Source: Corynebacterium zhongnanshanii
GTDB taxonomy: Bacteria; Actinomycetota; Actinomycetes; Mycobacteriales; Mycobacteriaceae
DNA length: 64,000 nucleotides
NCBI RefSeq assembly: GCF_014490575.1
Contig: NZ_CP061033.1
Coordinates: 1,922,001 to 1,986,000 of the forward strand
Reading direction: 5' to 3'
Shown: positions 9,516 through 17,014 of the stretch, in pieces
How positions within the stretch are numbered: the first letter of the stretch is position 1
How the letters are laid out: every line of letters starts with the position of its first letter
Notes under the pieces: generated by a model
The model's database searches: none
What the model was told of the DNA's origin: nothing
The model's input: the letters and a program-made list of their open reading frames with translations, nothing else
Position numbers and translations under genes: made by a program

Positions 9516-9540
9516 AAAAGCCCCGTTCGCGGGGCTTTTT
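9516..9540 (+). terminator. Rho-independent terminator after the doxX gene
   Basis: The 7-bp stem AGCCCCG/CGGGGCT (9519-9525 and 9530-9536) closes a TTCG tetraloop and is followed by TTTTT. It is preceded by AAAA, so it may also work on the other strand. Confidence 0.9.
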
Positions 9541-9664
9541 CGCTACCCCCGGCGCAGCGCGAAAAATATGCGCAATCACCCACTAATTGCACGCTCGGGC
9601 TACCCAGCCGAACCATACAAGCGCACCTCACGCGGCATTTTCCAACCGTTGAAATAAAAAATGC

Positions 9665-9694
9665 TTGACGTTTCCCATCATTGTGTTCTACACT
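9665..9694 (+). promoter_or_regulatory. Sigma-A type promoter of the orphan gene and menE
   Basis: TTGACG (9665-9670) and TACACT (9689-9694) are separated by 18 bp. Transcription should start near 9701, leaving a leader of about 75 bases before the GTG at 9776. Confidence 0.65.
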
Positions 9695-9775
9695 CGCATG
9701 CAGACCACGCGGGGGGAATCCCCGCACACTCCAGCCCAACCGGCTACTCAACGAGAATCGAAAGGAGAGTCAGCC

Positions 9776-10228
9776 GTGTTCAACAACTTCACAACCATCA
9801 TCCGTACCATCTGCACCACCCAGGTCACACCATCCGAACGCTTAGGCATCATCAGCCGCGGCACTCACCACGATCACTCGAACGCCGGACGCGGCGAATG
9901 CAAAGCGCTGAACAACACACTGAACAACGCCACCATCCAGCTCGCAGACGGAACCCGTATCCCCGCCACCATGGCGCTGCTCGCAGAGTACTACCGGGAC
10001 ACCGCTGACCTCGCCACCCCAAGCCTCAACGCTATGGACACCCGCAGCCCCAGCTACAGGGACATCATCGCCTACCTCATCGACACCAGCGCCACCCCAG
10101 CCACCACCACCGACATTCGCGAAGCATACCTGGCCCTCTACGACCACCTGCCCAGCGAATTCGAACTGGAAACCACCATCGACCGCGTGCGTCAATTTGG
10201 ATTGACCGCCGAAACGCAGCACTCTTAG
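9776..10228 (+). CDS. Hypothetical protein upstream of menE
   Basis: A 150-residue soluble protein that I do not recognise. It starts with GTG at 9776 behind a good ribosome site (AAAGGAGAG, 7-8 bases upstream); the longer reading from a TTG at 9665 would begin inside the promoter. It is rich in Thr and Asn at the N-terminus, then predicted helical (MALLAEYYRDTADL, YRDIIAYLIDTS, REAYLALYDHLPSEFELETTIDRVRQFGL). The C-terminal half could be a small helical DNA- or protein-binding domain, but no motif settles this. It ends 4 bp before menE and shares its transcript. Confidence 0.65.
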   Translation: MFNNFTTIIRTICTTQVTPSERLGIISRGTHHDHSNAGRGECKALNNTLNNATIQLADGTRIPATMALLAEYYRDTADLATPSLNAMDTRSPSYRDIIAYLIDTSATPATTTDIREAYLALYDHLPSEFELETTIDRVRQFGLTAETQHS

Positions 10229-10232
10229 AGGC

Positions 10233-11510
10233 ATGACCCAGGAACACGCACCCCAGCAGGTGCCCCTCGAAGCGCACGTCATCAACGCCGCCGACCTGCC
10301 GACGGCCCTGCCGCTCATGAAGGACCTGCTCGACGGCACGCGATCCCTCATCCCCCTCGACCGCCCGCACCCCTCACCCAATATCCCCGCGCTGATGCGT
10401 GCTGGTGAATTAGTCGACGCCGGCATGCTCATTGCCTCCACTTCCGGCTCTACTGGCACCCCCAAGGGGGCAATGCTCACCCACGAGAACATCCTGGCCT
10501 CCATCACCGCGACCGAAAACTACGCCCGTAGCGAGTTCGGCGCGGAGCCAGGGCCGTGGCTGCTTGCGCTGCCCGCGCACCACATCGCCGGATTGCAAGT
10601 GATCCTGCGCTCCCTGCACGCGGGCCACGAGCCTGTGGTGTCCCGTCATCTGTTGAGCGGAACCTCCTTCAGTGGTGAGACCTTCATTCAGGACGCCGCG
10701 CGGCTGCGCGAACTGTACCCTGACGAGGACCTGTACGTGAGCCTGGTGCCCACCCAACTGGAACGCATCCTGGCTGTTGAGGGCGGATTGGAAAGCCTGA
10801 CGACGTTCGCTATGGTGCTCGTCGGCGGCGCGGCGGCACGCGGAACCTCCATCGACGACGCCCGCCGCGCCGGCGCCCCCATCGTCACCACCTACGGCTC
10901 CGCCGAAACCGCCGGGGGCGCCGTCTACAACCACCGGCCCCTGCCGGGCGTGACCCTCAGCATCGACTCGCCCGACTCCCGCGGAGTCGGACTCGTCGTC
11001 ATCAACGGCCCCATGGTTTCCCCTGGTTACCGGAACGCCGCCTTCGGCCGAACCTTCCCCGCGGAACACACCTTCGTCACCTCTGACCTGGGACAACTCG
11101 ATAGCACCGGAGAGCTCACCCTCCTCGGCCGCGCCGACGGCGCCATCAACACCGGCGGCTACAAAGTCCTGCCGGAAGAAGTGGAAAAGATTCTGTGGAC
11201 AGCCTTCCCGGACGCGCACCTTGCCTGCGCCGTCAGGCTCGAGAGTGATGAGTTCGGAGAGTCCATCGGCGTGGCACTGGAACTGCCGGATGCTGTCGCG
11301 GGCTCCGACCCCGGGCATGTCTTCCACACGCCCCGCGGGCGCGCGTTCGTGGACATCACTAAGATGGTGCGGTCCACGCTCCGCGGGAGCGTGGACCGGC
11401 ACCTCATCCCCAGCCGCGCCATCGCTCTGGAGAACATGCCCACCATTGGGCCGGGCAAGGTGGACCGCATGACTGTGAAGCAGACGATGAACACCATCAC
11501 GCAGTGGTAG
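10233..11510 (+). CDS. menE: o-Succinylbenzoate-CoA ligase
   Basis: A 425-residue acyl-adenylate-forming (ANL) enzyme that activates o-succinylbenzoate to its CoA thioester for MenB. It shows the P-loop-like STSGSTGTPKGAML near residue 70, LPAHHIAGLQ, the TTYGSAETAGG motif, and the C-terminal hinge region LGRADGAINTGGYKVLPEEVE with the catalytic lysine in the last 40 residues (IGPGKVDRM). It is shorter than typical ligases because the N-terminal lobe is reduced, as is usual for actinobacterial MenE. It is coupled to the upstream gene, with AGAGG just before the ATG. Confidence 0.95.
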   Translation: MTQEHAPQQVPLEAHVINAADLPTALPLMKDLLDGTRSLIPLDRPHPSPNIPALMRAGELVDAGMLIASTSGSTGTPKGAMLTHENILASITATENYARSEFGAEPGPWLLALPAHHIAGLQVILRSLHAGHEPVVSRHLLSGTSFSGETFIQDAARLRELYPDEDLYVSLVPTQLERILAVEGGLESLTTFAMVLVGGAAARGTSIDDARRAGAPIVTTYGSAETAGGAVYNHRPLPGVTLSIDSPDSRGVGLVVINGPMVSPGYRNAAFGRTFPAEHTFVTSDLGQLDSTGELTLLGRADGAINTGGYKVLPEEVEKILWTAFPDAHLACAVRLESDEFGESIGVALELPDAVAGSDPGHVFHTPRGRAFVDITKMVRSTLRGSVDRHLIPSRAIALENMPTIGPGKVDRMTVKQTMNTITQW

Positions 11511-11813
11511 CGTCACCAGGCCGCCACACCGTTACGCCGCCGAACCACCGCGCGACGCTGCCACACCACAGCACCACCACTGCGCAACACCCCGCCGCGC
11601 ATCACCAGCACACAACACACCACACCTCGCCGCACCCACCCACAGTCAAGCGGTGCAGAACCACCGCGCCGCGCAGCCCGACACAACACACCGCACACGA
11701 CCACCGCGACACACCGCCAAGCCCACCCACAGTCGCGCCGCGCGGCCAATACCACCACCGCGGCGCCCGCCAGCACACAACACACCACGCCGCCGCGCCC
11801 ACACACCACCGCG
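11511..11813. other. AC-rich low-complexity intergenic region
   Basis: About 300 bp between menE and menA made almost only of A and C on the plus strand, with repeated CACCACCGCG, CACAACACACCAC and CCGCGC words. Both strands have long open frames, but their composition is that of simple repeats and no start signal is present. I see no gene and no clear terminator. Confidence 0.6.
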
Positions 11814-11819
11814 TAAACT
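11814..11819 (+). promoter_or_regulatory. -10 element of menA (leaderless)
   Basis: TAAACT followed by 7 bases and the ATG at 11827. It is the only promoter-like signal downstream of the AC-rich stretch. Confidence 0.6.
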
Positions 11820-11826
11820 TCTACGC

Positions 11827-12723
11827 ATGCCAAGCAACAACACGTATCCCGGCGCGACAGCGCGGCAATGGTTCACCGGCGCACGCCCCCAAACCTGGGC
11901 CAACGCCATCGCCCCCGTCCTCGCCGGCACCGGAGCCGCCATCATCCACGGCTCCGGCGACGCCCTCCGAGCCGTCCTCGCAGGCATCGTCGCACTCGCA
12001 CTCATCATCGGCGTGAACTACGCCAACGACTACTCCGACGGCATCCGCGGCACCGACGAAGACCGCTCCGGTCCCCTCCGACTCACCGGCTCACGCCTCG
12101 TCCACCCCCGCAAAGTAAAACACGCCGCCTTCGCCGCCTTCGGCATCGCAGCCGCCGCCGGCATCGCCCTCAGCCTCCTCAGCGCCTGGTGGCTCATCCT
12201 CTTCGGCGCGCTGTGCATCCTCGCCGCATGGTTCTACACCGGAGGCAACAACCCCTACGGCTACCGAGGCCTCGGCGAAGTAGCGGTATTCATCTTTTTC
12301 GGACTCGTCGCCGTCATGGGAACGGAATTCACCCAAGCCGGCTCAATCTCCTGGCAGGGCGCGACGATGGCTGTTGCGGTGGGGGCCATGTCGGCGTCGG
12401 TTAATTTGGTCAACAACCTCCGCGACATCCCCACGGACGCAGACGCCGGGAAGATCACCCTGGCCGTCCGACTCGGCGATACGAACACCCGGCGCCTATG
12501 GATCCTGCTGAACGCCACCGCGATGGTGCTGACCGTGGTGATCGGGGTGGTGTCCCATTGGCCGGCGCTGCTGGCGCTGCTGGCGTCGGTGTTCCTGTAC
12601 GGGGCGTCGCGGCCGGTGACCGCGGGCGTGCAGGGGCGGGGGTTGATCCCCGTGCTGGCGCTGACGGGGCGGGGGATGCTGACGTGGGCGTTGATCATGT
12701 TCGCCGTGAGCTTTTTAGCTTAG
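11827..12723 (+). CDS. menA: DHNA polyprenyltransferase
   Basis: A 298-residue UbiA-family membrane enzyme that attaches the polyprenyl tail to 1,4-dihydroxy-2-naphthoate. The first Asp-rich substrate motif is NYANDYSDGIRGTDEDR (about residues 63-79) and the second is NLVNNLRDIPTDADAGK (about 195-211). About eight or nine membrane helices are visible. The ATG at 11827 fits both the family N-terminus (TARQWFTGARPQTWANAIAPV) and the leaderless promoter. The 3' end overlaps the convergent DUF4229 gene by 9 bp. Confidence 0.95.
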   Translation: MPSNNTYPGATARQWFTGARPQTWANAIAPVLAGTGAAIIHGSGDALRAVLAGIVALALIIGVNYANDYSDGIRGTDEDRSGPLRLTGSRLVHPRKVKHAAFAAFGIAAAAGIALSLLSAWWLILFGALCILAAWFYTGGNNPYGYRGLGEVAVFIFFGLVAVMGTEFTQAGSISWQGATMAVAVGAMSASVNLVNNLRDIPTDADAGKITLAVRLGDTNTRRLWILLNATAMVLTVVIGVVSHWPALLALLASVFLYGASRPVTAGVQGRGLIPVLALTGRGMLTWALIMFAVSFLA

Positions 12724-13026
12724 GCGCTGCTCCAGCTGGCGCCGCATTTGCTCCTTATGAGCCCGACGCCCAGCATCTCGTTCCGCCACAGCCTCCGTCA
12801 CCCGAAGGCGCAGCTTTTTAAACATCACCATCGACAGGGGAAGCGCCAGGATGAGGGCGAGCAGCGCGCTGATGAGCAGTGGGAAAGTGTTGGCCATGCC
12901 GAGCAGGATCACGATGGAGTGAATGATGAACGTCAGCGCGAGGAAGAGGAGGAATCGCAGGAAAGCGTAGAGGAGAATGTCGCGCCACGCTGCGCCGGAT
13001 AGTTTGGCCTTGTTTTCTTTATCCAC
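12715..13026 (-). CDS. DUF4229 small membrane protein
   Basis: A 103-residue protein with two adjacent membrane helices (ILLYAFLRFLLFLALTFII and LLISALLALILALPLSMVMF) and a basic, coiled C-terminus (RRAHKEQMRRQLEQ). It matches the DUF4229 proteins found next to menA in corynebacteria; the function is unknown. The GTG at 13026 is chosen because TAGTGT lies 7 bases upstream. The open frame extends further upstream, but that part is the shadow of the opposite gene. Confidence 0.75.
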   Translation of the reverse strand: MDKENKAKLSGAAWRDILLYAFLRFLLFLALTFIIHSIVILLGMANTFPLLISALLALILALPLSMVMFKKLRLRVTEAVAERDAGRRAHKEQMRRQLEQRLS

Positions 13027-13033
13027 GTGGATA

Positions 13034-13039
13034 ACACTA
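13034..13039 (-). promoter_or_regulatory. -10 element of the DUF4229 gene (leaderless)
   Basis: TAGTGT on the minus strand, 7 bases before the GTG at 13026. Confidence 0.5.
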
Positions 13040-13061
13040 CAACTTGGGGGCGGCTCGTCGC

Positions 13062-13067
13062 TAGGAT
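13062..13067 (+). promoter_or_regulatory. -10 element of the 13075 gene (leaderless)
   Basis: TAGGAT followed by 7 bases and the ATG at 13075. This decides the start over a GTG at 13027, which would overlap the divergent promoter. Confidence 0.55.
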
Positions 13068-13074
13068 GGGGTGC

Positions 13075-13776
13075 ATGGGTCGACTGATTCTTGTGGTTCT
13101 TGTGATTGTGACTGTTGTGTTGTTGTGGCAAGCTTTCGCGCCGGAGCAGCTGCGGTTTGGCCGGCGGGGTTCTGGAGGCCGGGGTTTTGGACAGCAAGGC
13201 GTCGGAGGCCAGGGTTTTGGGCGCCAAGGTTTCGGAGGCCGGGGGTTTGGACGGCAGGATGCGAGGCCGGCAGCGCCGAAGGGCCCGGACGACGACCCCG
13301 ACTTTCTCTGGAATCTGAAGAAGGAGCGGTTTAAGGAGCAGCGGCGTCGGGAGTTGGATGAGCAGAAGCGCAAGCCCACCAAACCTCAAAACCGCGAGGA
13401 GACCGCCACAAACGACGAGCCGAACACCTCGCGCGACGAAACCACCCCGCGCGAAACGGGCAGCACCAACAACCCACACGACTGCCCCACCACCGCCAAC
13501 GAACCACACAACCGCGAGAAGAACGCCCCGCGCGGCCCACAAGGACAGCCCAACACCGCCAACGAACCACAGAACCTCGAGCAGAACGCCCCGCGCGACG
13601 ACACCGCCGCCACCAACAAGCCGAACACCTCGCGCGACGAATCCACCCCGCGCGAAACGGACAGCACGAACAATCCACACGACCGCCCCACCACCGCCAA
13701 CGAACCACACAACCGTGACCAGGCCGAACCACGCAAGACCGACGGCACGAGCGAAAACAACGAACCAGAAAAGTAA
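13075..13776 (+). CDS. Single-pass membrane protein with repeat-rich domain
   Basis: A 233-residue protein. Residues 1-20 form one membrane anchor (LILVVLVIVTVVLLW). Residues 28-61 are a Gly-Phe-Gly/Gln/Arg repeat. A short conserved-looking block (DDDPDFLWNLKKERFKEQRRRELDEQKRK) follows; the DDDPDFLW motif recurs in corynebacterial proteins at this position. The last 130 residues are hydrophilic and made of two long repeats (PNTSRDETTPRETGSTNNPH and the matching PNTSRDESTPRETDSTNNPH) plus a partial third, which indicates recent tandem duplication. The function is unknown; only the first 90 residues look selected. Confidence 0.6.
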   Translation: MGRLILVVLVIVTVVLLWQAFAPEQLRFGRRGSGGRGFGQQGVGGQGFGRQGFGGRGFGRQDARPAAPKGPDDDPDFLWNLKKERFKEQRRRELDEQKRKPTKPQNREETATNDEPNTSRDETTPRETGSTNNPHDCPTTANEPHNREKNAPRGPQGQPNTANEPQNLEQNAPRDDTAATNKPNTSRDESTPRETDSTNNPHDRPTTANEPHNRDQAEPRKTDGTSENNEPEK

Positions 13777-13918
13777 ACCCCTCCCAGCGAGTAGCGACCG
13801 TTGGATCGGATCCGCTCCTTCCCGATTGGCGCAAACGCTCCACTTGAACGGCACACTCGAACCACGCGACAAGCTACCCCGAACATGACGAAGCCACTCC
13901 CAGTGAAGCCTGGTTACG

Positions 13919-14286
13919 CGACACAATGTGCGTCCGCTGTCGGCGTGCCGCGGTCGTGTTGGGAGGCTCCCTGGCACAACCATAGGATTATTTCGCTTTT
14001 TCTGGATCGTGTCCTGGGGAAATGCTCAAGAACCGCAACAAAGTCCTATGGTTGTGCCAGCACTCGTACTGCCGCCGGGACAGAGGCAGACTCCAGCGTG
14101 GTTGGTTCGTTGGCTTGGAGGTTAGGGCATGGGGAAAGGGAGCAGTCTCGTCGCCTACCAGTGGTCGGTGCAACACCGGGGATTTCTGGTGGAGTAGCCC
14201 GATATATGCTCAGCTTGAGCATATATTCTGAGCGTTAGACCAGATCAGACTCCGGAAATCGCTGTTTTCGGACACACATTTTGTCG
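13919..14286. repeat. MITE-like repeat, copy A
   Basis: A 368-bp non-coding element. Its ends are imperfect 17-bp terminal inverted repeats: CGACACAATGTGCGTCC at 13919-13935 and, inverted, GGACACACATTTTGTCG at 14270-14286 (2 mismatches). Inside, the 17-bp perfect arms CTGGCACAACCATAGGA (13971-13987) and their complement (14044-14060) enclose a 56-base loop. A related element, copy B, lies at 16050-16620 in the same orientation on the other side of the HNH gene. Small open frames in it are incidental. I could not identify a target-site duplication. Confidence 0.7.
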
Positions 14287-14743
14287 TTTAAGCTGCGAAG
14301 ACGACAAGCCGGACAAGACACGCGAAAGTAGCGACGGGAGATGGATGTACAGCAGTGCAAGCCCAACTGCGCGCGCGAATCGCAAACCTCGCACGAAAAC
14401 GGCAGCGCGCGATACTCCCACGAACGGCTCACCACGGGCGACAGGACTCGCGCGCGAATCGCACAGCGCGCGCGCGAATAGAGGCGTGCGGGAACCACAC
14501 CGCGGAAAGCTAGGGAGAGTGCTCTGGGGAGCGCACTCCGAATCGAAGTCCGCGCTTTCGGGTTCGCGCTTCACCGGCCGAGGTGCTCTGGATTAGTCCT
14601 CCCGGGCGGGGTTTTCTGAGTTTCTCCTCCTCGGTCGGTGTTTTGTGGTTGGCACTACCGGGTTAGCGCTCCCGGGACACTGTTCCGGGTTGGTGTTTTG
14701 TGGGCTGCACTACCGGGTAAGTGCTCCGGGTGCGCGCTTCGGG
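14287..14743. repeat. Non-coding repeat region with a 40-bp tandem unit
   Basis: No gene is supported here. Two copies of an approximately 40-bp unit, each beginning GGTGTTTTGTGG and continuing through CACTACCGGGT to CTCC(C)GGG, lie at 14637-14676 and 14692-14730, just past the 3' end of the HNH gene. Further left, GCGCGCGAATCGCA words recur (about 14370-14480). Confidence 0.55.
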
Positions 14744-15814
14744 TTAATACTCCCCCGGAGGCCGCCACACCACGGTGCCGTTTATTCGGTCGACGCGGCC
14801 TCGGGGTCGAGAGGTGGGCGTCGGATTACAAGGATCATCATCGTTGACCCCATTATGATACGGGCACAACGGCGCGAGATTATCCACATTCGTCAAGCCC
14901 CCATTTTTCCAAGCCTTGATGTGGTGCATCTCGCACTCATCGACCGGGCGATTGCAGCCCGGCCACACGCACGTCTGATTCTCCGCGCCCAGCATAGTCC
15001 GCTGCTTCCAACTGGCCGTCCGCGACAGCCGGTACAAGTTCACCGGCCCGAGCTCCGGGTGCACGACGGTGACGAACCCGTAATCCGTGAGCTTCCGACG
15101 CACGAACTCCGCGCCCGTCATCGTTGCCCCGTTGGTGAGGCGTAGCAGAATTTCTTCATTATCGACGCCGGCCTGCGTGTCCTCGGCGTGCGTCCTGTTG
15201 GAGCTATCGGCGGGCCGGAGCAGCTGGTCTAGCTGATTCAGCGTGATGATCACGTGCGGCGTGAGGGCCGGGCGCAACGACGACGTCGCGGCGCCCGCCC
15301 CACGGTGGAGAAGCGCTTCGACCGAACGCATCGGAGCTTCTGGATCGATGACGCCCTGCAGGTCAGCGATGATGCTCGACGGGCCCGTGAGCGTGAGGCT
15401 CCACGGCCCGGACGCCCTCCGCGTCACGCGGACCGACTGCTGCAGCGGCTTTCGGGGCTGCAGTTCACGCAGGCGTTTGCGCGCGATCCGGGGAATGTTG
15501 CGAGGGTCCGTGTGGCACAGTTCTTCCCGGAGTGCCCAGGCGTGGGCTGTTTTCTTCGCGCGGCGGGCGAACTTTTCGATCGTGAGGATGGTTGCTAGGT
15601 CGTGTTCGAGCAGCCGGGCTGAGGCGATGGCGTCGCGTTGGCGTCTGGTGAAGGGGGTGGAGCCGAAGTAGACGTCAGCAAGCTGGACGAGCTCTCGTGC
15701 TGACGTGTGGCTCAGCCCTCGTGCACACAGGTCCTCTTCGGACGCACCGACGGCCGCTTCGACAAGGTCGATGCCCTGCCGGACGGCTGCGATGTAGTTC
15801 TCGAGGATGTTCAT
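14744..15814 (-). CDS. DUF222/HNH endonuclease (13E12 type)
   Basis: A 356-residue protein with an N-terminal helical DUF222 region and a C-terminal HNH nuclease domain. The nuclease part shows CVWPGC-x8-CEMHHIKAWKNGGLTNVDNLAPLCPYHN, with the HH pair, the central Asn and the last His. It belongs to the actinobacterial family that includes the M. tuberculosis 13E12 repeat proteins; their biological role is not settled, and mobility or nuclease functions have been suggested. The start at 15814 is set by TAGCGT 7 bases upstream; GTG at 15823 would lie in that hexamer. The gene stands alone between two copies of a MITE-like repeat, with a DnaA-box hairpin behind its promoter. The sequence is intact. 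Confidence 0.85.
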   Translation of the reverse strand: MNILENYIAAVRQGIDLVEAAVGASEEDLCARGLSHTSARELVQLADVYFGSTPFTRRQRDAIASARLLEHDLATILTIEKFARRAKKTAHAWALREELCHTDPRNIPRIARKRLRELQPRKPLQQSVRVTRRASGPWSLTLTGPSSIIADLQGVIDPEAPMRSVEALLHRGAGAATSSLRPALTPHVIITLNQLDQLLRPADSSNRTHAEDTQAGVDNEEILLRLTNGATMTGAEFVRRKLTDYGFVTVVHPELGPVNLYRLSRTASWKQRTMLGAENQTCVWPGCNRPVDECEMHHIKAWKNGGLTNVDNLAPLCPYHNGVNDDDPCNPTPTSRPRGRVDRINGTVVWRPPGEY

Positions 15815-15821
15815 GAGGCAC

Positions 15822-15827
15822 ACGCTA
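15822..15827 (-). promoter_or_regulatory. -10 element of the HNH gene (leaderless)
   Basis: TAGCGT on the minus strand, 7 bases before the ATG at 15814. Confidence 0.55.
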
Positions 15828-15865
15828 GTTCTCTGTTGGGCGGCGTGGAAAGGGGCTGACGGAAT

Positions 15866-15904
15866 CTGTGGATAACTGCCTGCGCGGCAGGCAGTTATCC
15901 ACAG
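15866..15904. promoter_or_regulatory. Perfect hairpin carrying two inverted DnaA boxes
   Basis: The 17-bp arms at 15866-15882 and 15888-15904 are perfect complements around a 5-base loop (CGCGG). Each arm contains one exact consensus DnaA box, TTATCCACA (15895-15903 and, inverted, 15867-15875). The hairpin lies about 40 bp upstream of the HNH gene's -10 element and could be a binding site, a cruciform or a transcription block. Confidence 0.75.
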
Positions 15905-16049
15905 GTTGGTAAAAGTGCGCTTGCGCGGGCGGCGCAGGTGGGCTTATCTTGAAAAGTTTGCACTGTGCCCAGCATCCTGCCGCTTCCACGACGACCTCGC
16001 GTCGCTTCCACCAAGCTCTGTCTCCAGGCCCGCACCAACTTGGGCTAAG

Positions 16050-16620
16050 CGACAAAATGCATGTCTGCTGTCGGCATGTCGCGGTCGTGTTGGGAGTTGC
16101 CGCGGCACAACCATAGGATTATTTCGCTTTTTCGAGATTTCGTCCTGGGCAAATGCTCAAGAACCGCAACAAACTCCTATGGTTGTGCCAGCACGCTTAC
16201 CGTCGGCAGAGCTGACAATGTCCCAGCCAGTGCAGTGGGGATTGTCTCGGCCGCTGCACAAGCGGATTACGGGCAGCCCAGTGCCGGGGGGGAGGCTATG
16301 CGACAACTGGGGTCATGCGGCACACTGTGTGTCCAATGCCAGTGAGGATATACAGTGCCGGTGATGATGAGGCATCTGCCGCCGGGGGCAAAGATAGGTT
16401 CCAGCATGGTTGATGCACTGGCGTGAAGGATAAGGCGTGAAGGATAAGGCATGGAGAAAAGACATGGAAAACAGGAGGCAGTCCGTCGTCTACCACATGG
16501 TGGGCGCAACACCGAGGATTTCTAGTGGAGCAGCCCGATACATCCTCACTGAGCATATATTTTGACCATTAGCCCAGGTAAACCGCCATAAATCGCCGTT
16601 TTCGGACACACATTTTGTCG
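16050..16620. repeat. MITE-like repeat, copy B
   Basis: A 571-bp relative of copy A (13919-14286). The terminal inverted repeats are CGACAAAATGCATGTCT (16050-16066) and GGACACACATTTTGTCG (16604-16620), with 3 mismatches. The inner arms GGCACAACCATAGGA (16104-16118) and complement (16175-16189) are perfect. The arms, most of the loop between them, and the right end from about 16490 are close to copy A. A middle segment of about 200 bp (roughly 16200-16400) is absent from copy A. No credible gene is inside. Confidence 0.7.
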
Positions 16621-17014
16621 CATAACCTCAACTGATTTTCAAGGTAATTCTCCGATGTCGTGTCGACGTGGGCGTGCGCCTCACCGTCTCCGGCGGGCCA
16701 CGCTACGCGGTACAGGCGATCCGTGTCGGAGCACGGCGCTGATCGACGCGAGGCACGCGACTTCCGCGCCGCTGCGCGGTGCTGATCCGCGCGCGCCGCT
16801 GTGCGGTGTTGCTCGGCGCGCGGTGCTGGGCGCTCCGCGATGCACGGTGTGAAGGCAGGGCGGCACGCGGGATCCGTGGAGGCGAGAGGGATACTCGCGC
16901 CGAGAATACGCGCAGAGTTGGGCACACGCATTCCAGAAACCTGCCGGGTCAGCGCACGCCCAGCACGGCCTTCACCGAACGCGGCGATCTTATTCAGTTC
17001 GCAGGCCTGCCAGG
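16621..17014. other. Non-coding region with vestigial dehydrogenase 3' end
   Basis: No gene is supported. GC-rich repetitive words fill 16670-16870. At 16941-16976 lies a second copy (31 of 36 bases) of the last codons, stop and first downstream bases of the neighbouring dehydrogenase gene (17007-17042). Read on the minus strand, both copies encode VKAVLGVR followed by TGA, and the differences within the codons are synonymous. Confidence 0.7.

Noticed and set aside
11653..11826. Upstream extension of menA
   Set aside because: The extension is AC-rich simple sequence, lies before the -10 element and is not part of the UbiA fold.
13386..13886. Minus-strand frames opposite the 13075 gene
   Set aside because: They are antisense to a repeat-rich gene and have no ribosome site or promoter.
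14100..14300. Possible CRISPR or tRNA-like hairpin in repeat copy A
   Set aside because: The hairpins have no spacer-repeat periodicity and no cloverleaf; they belong to the two-copy MITE-like repeat.
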